A stretch of DNA of 64,000 bases from an uncultured Clostridia bacterium (GCA_944367045.1 CALVWI010000001.1:83051-147050); one strand, 5' to 3'; positions 27,567 through 36,368 are shown, counted from the stretch's first letter. Translations and numbers: made by a program. Notes: generated by a model not told the origin, from the sequence alone.

Positions 27567-28773
27567 TCCCTACCGCGTCCTTCTGAAGGTGTACGGCGAG
27601 GGGGCGCGCCTCAAGCTCGCCCTTGCAAATACCGACCTCGAAGAGCTCAACCGCGCCCGCACCGTCAAGACGGTGTACGGCGTTCTCGAGCACGATGCGT
27701 ATCTTTCCCGCTGCATTGCGGCGTTCGCCGAGAAGACGCCCAAACAGAGCGTGCGCGTGCTTCTCAAAATTGCATTATACAACCTCATCTATCTCGAAAA
27801 GCCGCGCTATTACGTCGCCGATACCGCCGTGGAGCTTACAAAGAAGCTGGGAAAAGGCGGAATGGCGGGCTTCGTCAACGCTTTCTTGAGGAAGTTCGAC
27901 GAAGGCAAGGTCACCCTTCCCGAGGGCGCGGAGGGGCTTGCAATTCGCTCCAACTATCCGCTGTTTGCAGTCGAATGTATCTTGAAAGAGTACGGCGGCC
28001 GCGCGGAAAATATTTTATTCGCCAAGAGCCACGGCGTGACCGTCCGCTTCGAGCGCGGCGAGGAAACTTACCTCACCCGCCCGCACGAGGAGACGCCGTT
28101 CCCGCATATGTTCATCTTCCCGCACTTCGTCCGCGACGAGGGGTTTGACCGCGGAGACTACACCTTTCAGTCGGTGGGGTCTGCCGCCATCTGTTCCGTC
28201 GTGGAGCCGTGCGAGAATTTGCTCGACGCCTGCGCCGCACCGGGCGGCAAGAGCGTGCTGCTCGCGAAAAAATGTAAACAGGTGACAGCCTGCGAGCTGC
28301 ACCCGCACCGCACCGCGCTCATCGAGAGCTACATCTCCCGCATGGGAGTTACCAACGTCCATGCCGAGACGGGCGACTCGACCCTCTTCCGTCCCGATTG
28401 GGAGGGAAAATTCGAGGGCGTTCTGTGCGATGTGCCATGCTCGGGTCTCGGAACGCTCGCAGAGAACCCCGATCTCGCCCTCAATAAAAAGGAAGAGGAC
28501 CTCAAGGGCCTCAACGAGACGCAGGCGGCCATTCTTTCCAACTGCTCCCGCTATGTCGCCGAGGGAGGCCATCTCTACTATTCGACATGTTCGCTTTTGC
28601 AGGAGGAGAACGACGATATCGTCGCCGCCTTCTTGAAGGCGCACCCCGACTTTGAAGTGTGTGAGGCGGATTGCTCGCTCGACCATGTGAGAACGCAGTT
28701 CGGGCTGCAATTTCTGCCCGATACCGCTTTCGGCGCGGGGTTCTACGTCGCAAAGCTCAGGAGAAAGGCATGA
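27547..28773 (+). CDS. rsmB: 16S rRNA (cytosine-967-C5)-methyltransferase
   Basis: The 408-residue protein has an N-terminal NusB-like helical domain (residues 1-130) and a C-terminal SAM-dependent domain with DACAAPGGKS (motif I), the motif IV CDVPCSGLG whose Cys298 is the base-release residue, and STCSLLQEEND whose Cys348 is the methyl-transfer nucleophile. It methylates C967 of 16S rRNA. It overlaps fmt at the start and rlmN at the end (ATGA), so three rRNA/translation genes are coupled. At 408 residues it is a little shorter than the usual 430-450. Confidence 0.94.
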   Translation: MTNPFYDPYRVLLKVYGEGARLKLALANTDLEELNRARTVKTVYGVLEHDAYLSRCIAAFAEKTPKQSVRVLLKIALYNLIYLEKPRYYVADTAVELTKKLGKGGMAGFVNAFLRKFDEGKVTLPEGAEGLAIRSNYPLFAVECILKEYGGRAENILFAKSHGVTVRFERGEETYLTRPHEETPFPHMFIFPHFVRDEGFDRGDYTFQSVGSAAICSVVEPCENLLDACAAPGGKSVLLAKKCKQVTACELHPHRTALIESYISRMGVTNVHAETGDSTLFRPDWEGKFEGVLCDVPCSGLGTLAENPDLALNKKEEDLKGLNETQAAILSNCSRYVAEGGHLYYSTCSLLQEENDDIVAAFLKAHPDFEVCEADCSLDHVRTQFGLQFLPDTAFGAGFYVAKLRRKA

Positions 28774-29834
28774 AGGACATCTTACAGGACTTATCCCTCC
28801 CCGAATTAGAGGTGCTCGTCCTATCTTTGGGCGAGAAGAAGTTCCGCGCCGTGCAGATCTTTCAGGGCCTCATGCAGGGGAAGAAGATCTCCGAACTTCC
28901 CGTATCCGCCACACTTCGCGCGCAGCTTCTCGAAAAATACGAGGACGAACCCGTGCGTATTCAGGAGGTGTTCACCTCTGCGGACGGCACCAAGAAGTAC
29001 CTCTTCGCGCTGGCGGACGGCAACCTCATCGAGAGCGTCCTCATGAAGTACAAGTACGGCGCGACGCAGTGCGTCTCCACGCAGGTGGGCTGCCGCATGG
29101 GCTGCAAGTTCTGCGCCTCCACCCTGAACGGGCTTCTCCGCAACCTCACGGCGGGGGAAATTCTCTCCGAGATCCTCGTCGTCAACCGCTCGGAGGGGGG
29201 AACGCTCAAGGAGCGCGCCGTGCACAACGTCGTGCTCATGGGCAGCGGCGAACCCTTCGACAACTACGACAACGTCGTCAAATTTTTGCGCCTTCTCACG
29301 GCCGAGGGCGGCATCAACATCAGCGCGCGCAACGTGAGCCTTTCGACGTGCGGGCTTGTGCCCAAGATGCGCGCCTTTGCCGAGGAGGGTATTCCGCTCA
29401 ACCTAACCGTGTCGCTTCACGCCTCGACGGACGAGGAGCGCGCCCGCACCATGCCCGTCGCCAACGCCTATAAAATTGCTGACATTCTGAAGGCGTGCGA
29501 CTACTACTTCCAAAAGACGGGCAGACGCTACATCTTCGAGTACAGCCTCATCGGGGGCGAGAACAGCGACGAAAAGCACGCCCACGCTCTTGCGGCGCTT
29601 TTAAAGGGGCGGCCCTGTCACGTCAATCTCATTCGCCTCAACGAGGTCAAGGAGCGCACCTTAAAGACGGTGACCGAGAAGGACGCCTACCGCTTTTTGG
29701 GGTATCTCGAGAAGGACGGCATTTCCGCGACCCTCCGCCGCAGCATGGGCAACGACATCGGGGGGGCTTGCGGACAGCTGAGAGCGAGCTATTTAAAGGA
29801 TAAGGAAAACGACGGCCGTTCGGCCGAAGAATAA
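28770..29834 (+). CDS. rlmN: 23S rRNA (adenine-2503-C2)-methyltransferase
   Basis: The 354-residue radical SAM enzyme has the CX3CX2C iron-sulfur motif (Cys108, Cys112, Cys115 in GCRMGCKFC), the GSGEPFDNYDNV glycine-rich loop, VSLSTCGLVPKM, and a conserved C-terminal segment (GGACGQLRASY) with the methyl-carrying cysteine. It methylates A2503 of 23S rRNA and A37 of some tRNAs. The ATG at 28770 overlaps the rsmB stop by four bases; longer upstream frames lie inside rsmB. In Bacillus prpC, prkC and rsgA follow here; they are absent, and rpe starts 36 bases on. Confidence 0.96.
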   Translation: MKDILQDLSLPELEVLVLSLGEKKFRAVQIFQGLMQGKKISELPVSATLRAQLLEKYEDEPVRIQEVFTSADGTKKYLFALADGNLIESVLMKYKYGATQCVSTQVGCRMGCKFCASTLNGLLRNLTAGEILSEILVVNRSEGGTLKERAVHNVVLMGSGEPFDNYDNVVKFLRLLTAEGGINISARNVSLSTCGLVPKMRAFAEEGIPLNLTVSLHASTDEERARTMPVANAYKIADILKACDYYFQKTGRRYIFEYSLIGGENSDEKHAHALAALLKGRPCHVNLIRLNEVKERTLKTVTEKDAYRFLGYLEKDGISATLRRSMGNDIGGACGQLRASYLKDKENDGRSAEE

Positions 29835-29870
29835 AGGCGGCGAAAGCTGCGAAAAAATTGGGGGAAAGTT

Positions 29871-30530
29871 ATGTTACAAGTCAAGGTTGCTCCGTCCATT
29901 TTGGCGGGGGATTTTGCCCGCATGGGCGAGACGGTCAAGACGCTTCAGGACTGCGGCGCGGACTACATCCACTGTGACGTGATGGACGGCAATTTCGTGC
30001 CCACCATCACCTTCGGCGATCAGATGATCCGCCATATCCGTCCCTACACCACGCTGCCGCTCGACTGTCATTTGATGGTCCTCAGACCCGAGACGCGGCT
30101 CGAGGGCTTCGCACGGGCGGGGGCGAACATGGTCACCGTCCACGTCGAGGAGTGCCGCGAGAACACGGTCCAGATGCTCCGCCTCATCAAGAACTACGGG
30201 ATGCGCGCCTCCGCGGTCATCAACCCGAACACGCCCGTCGAGAGCATCTTCGACGCGGTGGGGGAGGCAGACATGCTGCTTCTCATGAGCGTGCACCCCG
30301 GCTGGGGCGGCCAGCGGTTTATTCCCGAGACGCTCGAGAAGATCGAACGCCTCCGCACCTTCTGCGTGTGCGCGGGAAAGCCCGAGCTCGACATCGAGGT
30401 GGACGGCGGCATCACCGAGGAGAACGTCAAGGACGTCATCTCCGCGGGCGCGAACGTCATCGTGGCGGGCAGCACGGTGTTCCGTTCGAGCGACATGAAG
30501 GCGACCATCGCCAAACTGAGGGGAGAATGA
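29871..30530 (+). CDS. rpe: Ribulose-phosphate 3-epimerase
   Basis: The 219-residue TIM-barrel enzyme interconverts ribulose 5-phosphate and xylulose 5-phosphate in the pentose phosphate pathway. Signatures include the N-terminal VAPSILAGDFARMGE, the metal-binding HCDVMDGNFVPTITFG and CHLMV, SVHPGWGGQRFIP, and the phosphate-binding VDGGI and GANVIVAGSTVF strands. Length and start fit the family. It keeps its conserved place upstream of thiN, with an ATGA overlap, but directly follows rlmN because the kinase/phosphatase/rsgA block is gone. Confidence 0.96.
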   Translation: MLQVKVAPSILAGDFARMGETVKTLQDCGADYIHCDVMDGNFVPTITFGDQMIRHIRPYTTLPLDCHLMVLRPETRLEGFARAGANMVTVHVEECRENTVQMLRLIKNYGMRASAVINPNTPVESIFDAVGEADMLLLMSVHPGWGGQRFIPETLEKIERLRTFCVCAGKPELDIEVDGGITEENVKDVISAGANVIVAGSTVFRSSDMKATIAKLRGE

Positions 30531-31129
30531 AAGCTGTCATCTTACTCAACGGAGAGCCCTTCCGTGGAGAAATCGAAGAGGACGCCTACGTCTATTGCTG
30601 CGACGGGGCGTACAAGTGGGCGAAGGACAAGGTGCGCATCGACGAAAATTTGGGGGACTACGACTCGCTCCCCATCATTCCGATGCCCGCGCCCAAGGAG
30701 ATCTACCCCTCCGAAAAGAACCAGACGGACGGGGAGATCGCGCTCCACCGCGCCATTGCGGCGGGGGCGGACCGCATCGTCATCTACGGCGGCGGGGGTG
30801 CAAGAGAGGACCACTTCCTCGGCAATTTGCACCTTCTCTATGCCGCTCACAAGCGGGGCGTGCGCGCCGAGATGGTCACCAACTACTCGCGCATCTTCGT
30901 GGGCGAGGGGCTCGTCACCGTCTCGGGATACAAGGGCAAGACGGTCTCCGTGCTGCCCTTCGGGGGAGACGTGCTCATCAAGACGAGCGGCGGCTTCAAG
31001 TACCCCTTGGAGGAACTCAAGCTCTGCTACGGCTCGACGCGCGGCATCTCCAACATCGCCGAGGACGACGATGCGTATCTCCTTGCGGAGGGGCCCGTGC
31101 TCATCATGATCGATAAGGAGGCGGTATGA
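30527..31129 (+). CDS. thiN: Thiamine diphosphokinase
   Basis: The 200-residue enzyme converts thiamine to thiamine diphosphate. Seen are the early YVYCCDGAYKWAK segment, the NLGDYDSLP substrate motif (D-x-D-S), NQTDGEIALHRAI, the ribose/phosphate region IYGGGGAREDHFLGN matching the conserved GGRxDH motif with Ala-Arg-Glu-Asp-His, and a C-terminal beta domain with the GISN motif. It begins within the rpe stop (ATGA) and its own stop overlaps the start of the dipeptidase. It corresponds to yloS/thiN in the Bacillus order. Confidence 0.9.
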   Translation: MKAVILLNGEPFRGEIEEDAYVYCCDGAYKWAKDKVRIDENLGDYDSLPIIPMPAPKEIYPSEKNQTDGEIALHRAIAAGADRIVIYGGGGAREDHFLGNLHLLYAAHKRGVRAEMVTNYSRIFVGEGLVTVSGYKGKTVSVLPFGGDVLIKTSGGFKYPLEELKLCYGSTRGISNIAEDDDAYLLAEGPVLIMIDKEAV

Positions 31130-32049
31130 GATATCAATACTGCGACATGCACTGCGATACACTGACGGCGGAGGGGGCGCTTCAGGCGACGCCTGAGCGG
31201 CACAAGCAGGGAGGGTGTTACCTTCAATGCTTTGCGGCCTTCCTCTTCCGTCCGGACGGCTCGCTCTACCGCCGCGCCCTCGCGCTCTTCGACAAGTTCG
31301 ACGGCTGGTGCAAAGACTACGGGCTCAATCGCGTGCGGCAGTATTCCGATCTCAAGGAGGGCGTCGTCAACGGCATCCTCACGGTGGAGGAGGGCGGCGC
31401 CATCGACGGCGACCTTGCAAAGCTCGACGAGTTCTGCGAGCGCGGCGTGCGCATGATGACGCTGACGTGGAACTTCCCCAACCGCCTCGGCTATCCCAAC
31501 CTTCCCGACTACGCGGGGCGCCCCGCGGGCACGCGCGAGAGGGAAAAGGGCCTCACCGAGTTCGGAAAGAGCGTCGTGGAGCGCATGAAGGAGCTCCACA
31601 TGATCGTCGATGTCTCGCACGGGAGCGACAAGCTCGTCTATGACGTCGCGGCGGCGATGGGGGAGACGCCCTTCGTCGCGAGCCATTCCAACGCCGCGTC
31701 CGTTCTGGACGTCCCTCGCAACCTGACGGACGACGAGATCCGCCTCATCGCAAAGAGCGGCGGCGTGGTGGGGCTCAACTTCTGCGCCGACTTCCTCTCC
31801 CAGGACAAGAGCCGCGAGGGGCTGCGGGCGGCGGCGCTCGCCCACGCAAAGGCCATCATCAACGCGGGCGGGGAGGACGTGCTCGCCCTCGGCAGCGACT
31901 TCGACGGCATCCCCGAGAACGCCTTTCTGCGCTCTCCCGCCGATGTGCCGACGCTCCTTTCCGACTTTGAGAGAGCGTTCGGCTCGCGCGTCACCGAAAA
32001 GATCGCAAAGGACAACTTCCTGCGCGTCTTTAAGGCGGTGTGCGGTTGA
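31126..32049 (+). CDS. Membrane dipeptidase family (peptidase M19) amidohydrolase
   Basis: The 307-residue protein has the M19 zinc ligands in YCDMHCDTL (His and Asp), a metal-bridging Glu in TVEEGGAI, two further His in VDVSHGS and VASHSNA, and ALGSDFDGIP at the C-terminal side. M19 enzymes hydrolyse dipeptides, including D-amino-acid dipeptides from the cell wall. There is no signal peptide, so it is cytoplasmic despite the family name. Its ATG overlaps the thiN stop by four bases, and it interrupts the usual thiN-rpmB-asp23 succession. It ends in a pair of strong hairpins. Confidence 0.9.
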   Translation: MRYQYCDMHCDTLTAEGALQATPERHKQGGCYLQCFAAFLFRPDGSLYRRALALFDKFDGWCKDYGLNRVRQYSDLKEGVVNGILTVEEGGAIDGDLAKLDEFCERGVRMMTLTWNFPNRLGYPNLPDYAGRPAGTREREKGLTEFGKSVVERMKELHMIVDVSHGSDKLVYDVAAAMGETPFVASHSNAASVLDVPRNLTDDEIRLIAKSGGVVGLNFCADFLSQDKSREGLRAAALAHAKAIINAGGEDVLALGSDFDGIPENAFLRSPADVPTLLSDFERAFGSRVTEKIAKDNFLRVFKAVCG

Positions 32050-32100
32050 GACTGGTACCTATGCGCTATTGTATCTGTATGTGCAGATGAATTGTGTGAC

Positions 32101-32136
32101 GCAGCGGCGGCTTGCCTTTTGGCAAGCCGCCGCTGC
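32101..32136 (+). terminator. Hairpin downstream of the dipeptidase gene
   Basis: A perfect 16-bp stem (GCAGCGGCGGCTTGCC / GGCAAGCCGCCGCTGC) with TTTT loop, followed by TTTATAG. Confidence 0.8.
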
Positions 32137-32141
32137 TTTAT

Positions 32142-32182
32142 AGAAGCGCCCGCCGCGGCTTTGAGCCGCGGCGGGCGCTTCT
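32142..32182 (-). terminator. Hairpin downstream of rarA
   Basis: A perfect 19-bp stem with a 3-base loop lies directly after the rarA stop on the minus strand, back to back with the plus-strand hairpin. Confidence 0.7.
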
Positions 32183-32184
32183 GC

Positions 32185-33531
32185 TTATTCTTCATTTTTG
32201 GGCTTCTTGGGGGCATGGGCCTTCTTCCACGCCTTGATCTCCTCGAGCCGCTCCTTGAACGCGCCCTCGCGCCCCTCCTCGGTGGGGCGGTAGTACTCCT
32301 TCCCGACGAGCGAATCGGGCAGGCACTGCATCGTGGAGAGCTTGTCCTCGGTGTCGTGCGCATAGACATACCCCTTGCCGTAGTCGAGCTCCTTCATGAG
32401 CTTTGTGGGCGCGTTCCGGATGACGAGCGGCACGGGCTCGGCGAGCATCGTTAAAGCGTCCTTTTTGGCGCTCTCATACGCCATGTAGAGGGCGTTTGAC
32501 TTGGGCGCGAGCGACATATAGACGACGGCCTCGGTGAGGTGTACGGAGCACTCGGGCATGCCGATGAGCCTGCACGCCTCGAAGGCGGCGATAGAGAGGC
32601 GCAGCGCCTGCGGGTCGGCAAGGCCGATGTCCTCGGAGGCGAACCGCGTCACCCGCCGCGCGATGTAGATGGGGTCCTCGCCCGCCTCCAGCATACGCGC
32701 CAGCCAGTAGACGGCGGCGTCGGGGTCGGAGTTGCGCATGGACTTGTGCAGCGCCGAGATGAGGTTGTAGTGCTCCTCGCCCGTCTTGTCGTAGAGGAGC
32801 GACTTCCGCGACGTGCACTGCTCGATGGTCTCATTCGTCACGGTCACGGCGCCATTTTCGTCCATGTCGCCGTTGAGGACGGCCATCTCCAAGGTCGAAA
32901 GAGCGCTCCTCGCGTCGCCGTTCGCGAAGTTTGCGATGAGCTCGATGGCCTCGTCCGAGATCGTCACCTTCTGCCCTCCGAAGCCGCGCTCGTCCGTGAG
33001 CGCATGGCGCAGGAGTTTTTCGAGGTCCTCGGGCTTCAACGCCTGCAAGACGAACACCTTGCAGCGCGAAAGGAGCGCCCCGTTGACTTCGAACGAGGGG
33101 TTCTCCGTCGTCGCACCGATGAGGATGATGGAGCCCTTCTCGACATAGGGGAGGAAGGCGTCCTGCTGCGCCTTGTTGAAGCGGTGGATCTCGTCCACGA
33201 AGAGGATGGTCTTTTCCCCGAAGCGGCGGCTGTTCTCTGCCTCGCTCATCACCTGTTTTATCTCCTTGATGCCGCTCGTCACGGCGGAGAAGTCGATGAA
33301 CTTCGCCTTCGTCCTCCGCGCGATGATGCGGGCGAGCGTCGTCTTGCCGACGCCGGGCGGGCCCCAGAAGATCATGGAGCCTATTTTGTCCTGCTCGATG
33401 AGGCGGCGCAGCACCTTCCCTTGGCCTAAAAGGTGTTCCTGCCCGTAGAACTCATCGAGATCCCGCGGGCGCAGGCGGGCGGCGAGGGGCTCCTCCATGG
33501 GCGATTCAAACAGCGTGGGTTGATAGGTCAT
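32185..33531 (-). CDS. rarA: Replication-associated recombination protein A (RarA/MgsA)
   Basis: The 448-residue AAA+ ATPase of the clamp-loader class has Walker A FWGPPGVGKTT, Walker B TILFVDEIHRFN, sensor 1 ATTENPSFE, an arginine finger region LLSRCKVF, and the C-terminal tetramerisation domain typical of RarA/Mgs1/WRNIP1 (ERxxxYRPTEEGRE near the end). It acts at stalled forks. The start is set at the ATG preceded by GGGAGG at 33531; longer frames run through the promoter. The gene is inserted, in opposite orientation, between the thiN and rpmB positions of the conserved cluster. Confidence 0.94.
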   Translation of the reverse strand: MTYQPTLFESPMEEPLAARLRPRDLDEFYGQEHLLGQGKVLRRLIEQDKIGSMIFWGPPGVGKTTLARIIARRTKAKFIDFSAVTSGIKEIKQVMSEAENSRRFGEKTILFVDEIHRFNKAQQDAFLPYVEKGSIILIGATTENPSFEVNGALLSRCKVFVLQALKPEDLEKLLRHALTDERGFGGQKVTISDEAIELIANFANGDARSALSTLEMAVLNGDMDENGAVTVTNETIEQCTSRKSLLYDKTGEEHYNLISALHKSMRNSDPDAAVYWLARMLEAGEDPIYIARRVTRFASEDIGLADPQALRLSIAAFEACRLIGMPECSVHLTEAVVYMSLAPKSNALYMAYESAKKDALTMLAEPVPLVIRNAPTKLMKELDYGKGYVYAHDTEDKLSTMQCLPDSLVGKEYYRPTEEGREGAFKERLEEIKAWKKAHAPKKPKNEE

Positions 33532-33583
33532 GCTGCCTCCCTTGCGGCAAAGCGGTGCCGCAAAACTTTCAAAGGATACATAC

Positions 33584-33612
33584 AGTTTACCGCGAAAGGG
33601 GCAAACTGTCAA
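33584..33612 (-). promoter_or_regulatory. Promoter of rarA
   Basis: Minus-strand TTGACA (33607-33612), 17 bases, TAAACT (33584-33589). Confidence 0.75.
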
Positions 33613-33627
33613 GGGGGAAAGTGCGCG

Positions 33628-33653
33628 AAAAAACGGCCTCCCGAAGGAGACCG
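33628..33653 (-). terminator. Terminator of rpmB
   Basis: Minus-strand stem CGGTCTCC / GGAGGCCG around a TTCG tetraloop, then TTTTTT. Confidence 0.88.
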
Positions 33654-33680
33654 CATTTCTCGCTTTTCGCAACTTAACGC

Positions 33681-33869
33681 TTAAACACGCTCGATCTTGT
33701 TGCTCTTGAGGCATCTTGCGCAGACGTAGTCGCTGACGACCTTGCCGTCCTTCACAAAGGAAACTTTCTGCACGTTTGCCTGGAACGTCCTGCGGGTCTT
33801 ACGGTTGGAGTGGCTGACGTTGTTGCCCGACGTCTGGCCCTTCCCGCACACACTGCATACTCTCGACAT
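33681..33869 (-). CDS. rpmB: 50S ribosomal protein L28
   Basis: The 62-residue bL28 is of the cysteine-containing type: CSVCGKG near the start and CARCLKSN near the end form a zinc ribbon. The central [16 protein letters not shown] is the family signature. Its orientation opposite to asp23-fakA is conserved with Bacillus. The leader of about 65 bases contains a small CGCGGA/TCCGCG hairpin, and GGTGGAGATC supplies the ribosome binding site. A longer reading frame upstream overlaps the promoter and is rejected. Confidence 0.95.
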   Translation of the reverse strand: MSRVCSVCGKGQTSGNNVSHSNRKTRRTFQANVQKVSFVKDGKVVSDYVCARCLKSNKIERV

Positions 33870-33942
33870 GATCTCCACCTCCGATGGGTCTATTCCACGA
33901 ATTTTGCACGCGGAAAGCCTCCGCGCGGTCATCAATGGCAAT

Positions 33943-33971
33943 ATGATAGCATTTCCTCGCAAAAAAAGCAA
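33943..33971 (-). promoter_or_regulatory. Promoter of rpmB
   Basis: Minus-strand TTGCTT (33966-33971), 17 bases, TATCAT (33943-33948). Confidence 0.6.
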
Positions 33972-34033
33972 TCAAAAAGGGGAAGAAAAGGGCAATTTTT
34001 TTGGGGAAACAGGGAAAAATTTTTCAATAACGC

Positions 34034-34062
34034 TTGCAAAATTCCTTGTTATGGGTTAGAAT
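34034..34062 (+). promoter_or_regulatory. Promoter of asp23-fakA-recG
   Basis: TTGCAA (34034-34039), 17 bases, TAGAAT (34057-34062). A TAGGAGAG site precedes the ATG at 34089. Confidence 0.7.
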
Positions 34063-34088
34063 ATACCTGTTAAGTTTAGGAGAGCACT

Positions 34089-34439
34089 ATGTCTGTATCA
34101 ACGAGCAATGCCTATGGTAAGATTTCCATTTCCGACCTTGCGATCGCGAAGGTCGCCTCTCGTGCGGCCGTCGAAAGCTACGGGATCGTGGATACCGTTG
34201 CGCATCGTTTTTCCGATACGCTCGCCGAACTGCTCGGAAAGGATGCGGGGGGCAAGGGCGTCCGTGTGGCGACCTCGGGCAACCGTATCTACATTGACGT
34301 CTACGTCCTCATCAAGTACGGCGTCTCCATCGAAGCGGTCGCAGAATCGCTCAAGGAGGCCATCAAGTACAAGGTGGAAAAGTTCACGGGTATGATTGTG
34401 GACACGGTGAACGTCAACGTCATGGGCTTGAAAATTTAG
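34089..34439 (+). CDS. Asp23/Gls24 family envelope stress response protein
   Basis: The 116-residue protein is a YloU-type Asp23 domain: ISISDLAIAKVASRAAVESYGIV (quoted in part as DLAIAKVASRAA), a central variable loop with LLGKDAGGKG, the strand pair VATSGNRIYIDVYVLIKYG, and the C-terminal YKVEKFTGMIVDTVNVNV. Such proteins are small cytoplasmic or membrane-associated factors linked to envelope or alkaline stress and to fatty-acid kinase. It precedes fakA by 139 bases, which hold only a short GCGCAGA/TCTGCGC hairpin (from about 34468), as in the Bacillus yloU-yloV pair. Confidence 0.93.
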   Translation: MSVSTSNAYGKISISDLAIAKVASRAAVESYGIVDTVAHRFSDTLAELLGKDAGGKGVRVATSGNRIYIDVYVLIKYGVSIEAVAESLKEAIKYKVEKFTGMIVDTVNVNVMGLKI

Positions 34440-34578
34440 CCTTTTCGCCGCTCTTTGGCGGCATCTGCGCAGAGAGGGGACTTTCTGCGCGCCTTCTGCG
34501 TTTGCAGTATTTCTTGCCGAGGGGTGCGAAAAGTGACGGAGCTCACGGCGATCATAGCGGAAGTGTAAGGAGCATTCT

Positions 34579-36225
34579 ATGCAAAAAACGATCAACTGTG
34601 CGCTATTCAGGAAGATGGTCCTGGTCGGCGCAAAAATGTTGGAAAATAATCGGGCGAAGGTGGATTCACTCAACGTCTTCCCCGTTCCCGACGGCGACAC
34701 GGGTACGAATATGTCGCTCACCATGCAGTCGGCGGTCAAGGAGCTTGCAACGACTTCCTCCAACACCTTCATGGAAGTGTGCGACTGCGTCTCAAAGGGC
34801 GCCCTGCGCGGAGCGCGCGGCAACTCGGGCGTCATCCTTTCGCAGATCTTCCGCGGCATCTGCTCGGTGCTCCGCGTGAGCAAACCCGAAGTGGATACCC
34901 GCACCTTCGCAAAGGCGATGGAGCAGGGCACCAAGGTCGCGTACAACGCCGTGTCTATTCCCAAGGAGGGCACCATCCTCACCGTCGTGCGCTATATGAG
35001 CGAATTCGCGACCAAGAACGCGGGCAAGTATAAGGACTTCGAGACTTTCCTTCCCGCCGTCATCGCAGAGGGCGACAGGGCGCTCGCAATGACCCCGGAG
35101 CTCCTTCCCGTCCTCAAGAAGGCGGGCGTCGTGGACTCGGGCGGCGTGGGCCTCATGACCATCATGCGCGGCTTCCAGGCGGCCATCATGGGCGAAGAAG
35201 TCGCCTCCGATATCCAGACCGAGGCCGTCCAGCAGGCGGCGGAGGCCGAGTTCGGCGACAATTCCGACATCATCAGCATGGACCTCGGCGACATTCAGTA
35301 CGCCTACTGCACGGAATTCTTCGTCATTAACTTAAAGAAGAGCACTACGCTTGCCGACATCGACAAGCTGCGCGAGAACCTGATGGGCATCGGCGACAGC
35401 GTCATCTGCATCGGAGACCTTGAAATGATCAAGGTGCACGTCCACACCAACAGCCCGGGCGTCGCGCTCACCTATGCTTTGGAGCTCGGCGAACTCGACC
35501 GCCCCAAGATCGAGAACATGCTCGAGCAGAACAGGGCGTTGAAGGCCAAGATCGAGGCCGAGAAGAAGGATCAGGGCATGCTCGCCATCTGTGCGGGCGA
35601 CGGCATCCGCGACATCTTCAAGGACCTCTTTGTCGACCGCGTCATCGAGGGCGGTCAGACGATGAACCCCTCCGCATCCGACATCGCGACGGCGGTGCAG
35701 AAGATCAATGCGGAGAACGTGTTCGTCTTCCCCAACAACAAGAACATCATCTTAGCGGCAGAGCAGGCGAAGGCGCTTGTCGACAACCGCACCATTCACG
35801 TCATTCCCACCAAGAACGTGCCGCAGGGCTTTGCGGCGGCGCTCGCGTTCAGCCCCGAGGCGAGCCTCGAGGAGAACAAGACCAACATGATCCACGCGCT
35901 CGACAACGTCAAGGCAGGGCAGGTGACGCACGCCGTGAGAACGACCAACGTCAACGGCTTCTCCATCACCGAGGGCGACATCATCGGCCTCGACGACAAG
36001 AAGATCCTTGCCAAGAGCAACTCCATCGAGGAGACCGTTTTGGCCCTTCTCGAAAAGCTCAAGGAGGATCAGCACGAAGTCATCACTCTCTACTACGGCG
36101 AGGGCGTGACCGAGGACGACGCCAAGGCGCTCTCCGAGAAGGTCGCCGAGAAATTCCCCGACTGCGACGTCGACTATCACTACGGCGGCCAGCCCGTCTA
36201 CTACTACCTCCTCTCCTTGGAGTGA
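34579..36225 (+). CDS. fakA: DAK2 domain fatty acid kinase FakA/YloV
   Basis: The 548-residue protein has an N-terminal Dak2 ATP-binding domain with the FPVPDGDTGTNM metal/ATP motif and GARGNSGVILSQIFRG, a middle domain of about 130 residues, and a C-terminal DegV-like YloV domain from about residue 330 (CAGDGIRDIFKDL; FVFPNNKNIILAA). FakA phosphorylates fatty acids held by FakB (DegV) proteins for phospholipid synthesis. Length matches Bacillus YloV (553). An AAGGAG site precedes the ATG. A FakB partner is not in this window. Confidence 0.94.
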   Translation: MQKTINCALFRKMVLVGAKMLENNRAKVDSLNVFPVPDGDTGTNMSLTMQSAVKELATTSSNTFMEVCDCVSKGALRGARGNSGVILSQIFRGICSVLRVSKPEVDTRTFAKAMEQGTKVAYNAVSIPKEGTILTVVRYMSEFATKNAGKYKDFETFLPAVIAEGDRALAMTPELLPVLKKAGVVDSGGVGLMTIMRGFQAAIMGEEVASDIQTEAVQQAAEAEFGDNSDIISMDLGDIQYAYCTEFFVINLKKSTTLADIDKLRENLMGIGDSVICIGDLEMIKVHVHTNSPGVALTYALELGELDRPKIENMLEQNRALKAKIEAEKKDQGMLAICAGDGIRDIFKDLFVDRVIEGGQTMNPSASDIATAVQKINAENVFVFPNNKNIILAAEQAKALVDNRTIHVIPTKNVPQGFAAALAFSPEASLEENKTNMIHALDNVKAGQVTHAVRTTNVNGFSITEGDIIGLDDKKILAKSNSIEETVLALLEKLKEDQHEVITLYYGEGVTEDDAKALSEKVAEKFPDCDVDYHYGGQPVYYYLLSLE

Positions 36226-36276
36226 GCAGCGGGACACAATTTCCTTTATAAAAAAAGTCTTTAGTTTCGAAATGTT

Positions 36277-36306
36277 CCCCGCGGTGCGTTTGTTGCCGCG
36301 GGGTTT
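36277..36306 (+). terminator. Hairpin between fakA and recG
   Basis: An 8-bp stem CCCCGCGG / CCGCGGGG with an 11-base loop and a short TTT; probably a weak terminator or attenuator before recG. Confidence 0.5.
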
Positions 36307-36368
36307 ATGTTAAAGTGCGGGCGCGCGGCTCTTTTTGAGGGACTGCGCACCCCGAAAGGGAGGCGAAG

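Noticed and set aside
34440-34578. Small RNA or riboswitch upstream of fakA
   Set aside because: Only a 7-bp GCGCAGA/TCTGCGC hairpin is visible, with no conserved riboswitch core or separate promoter.
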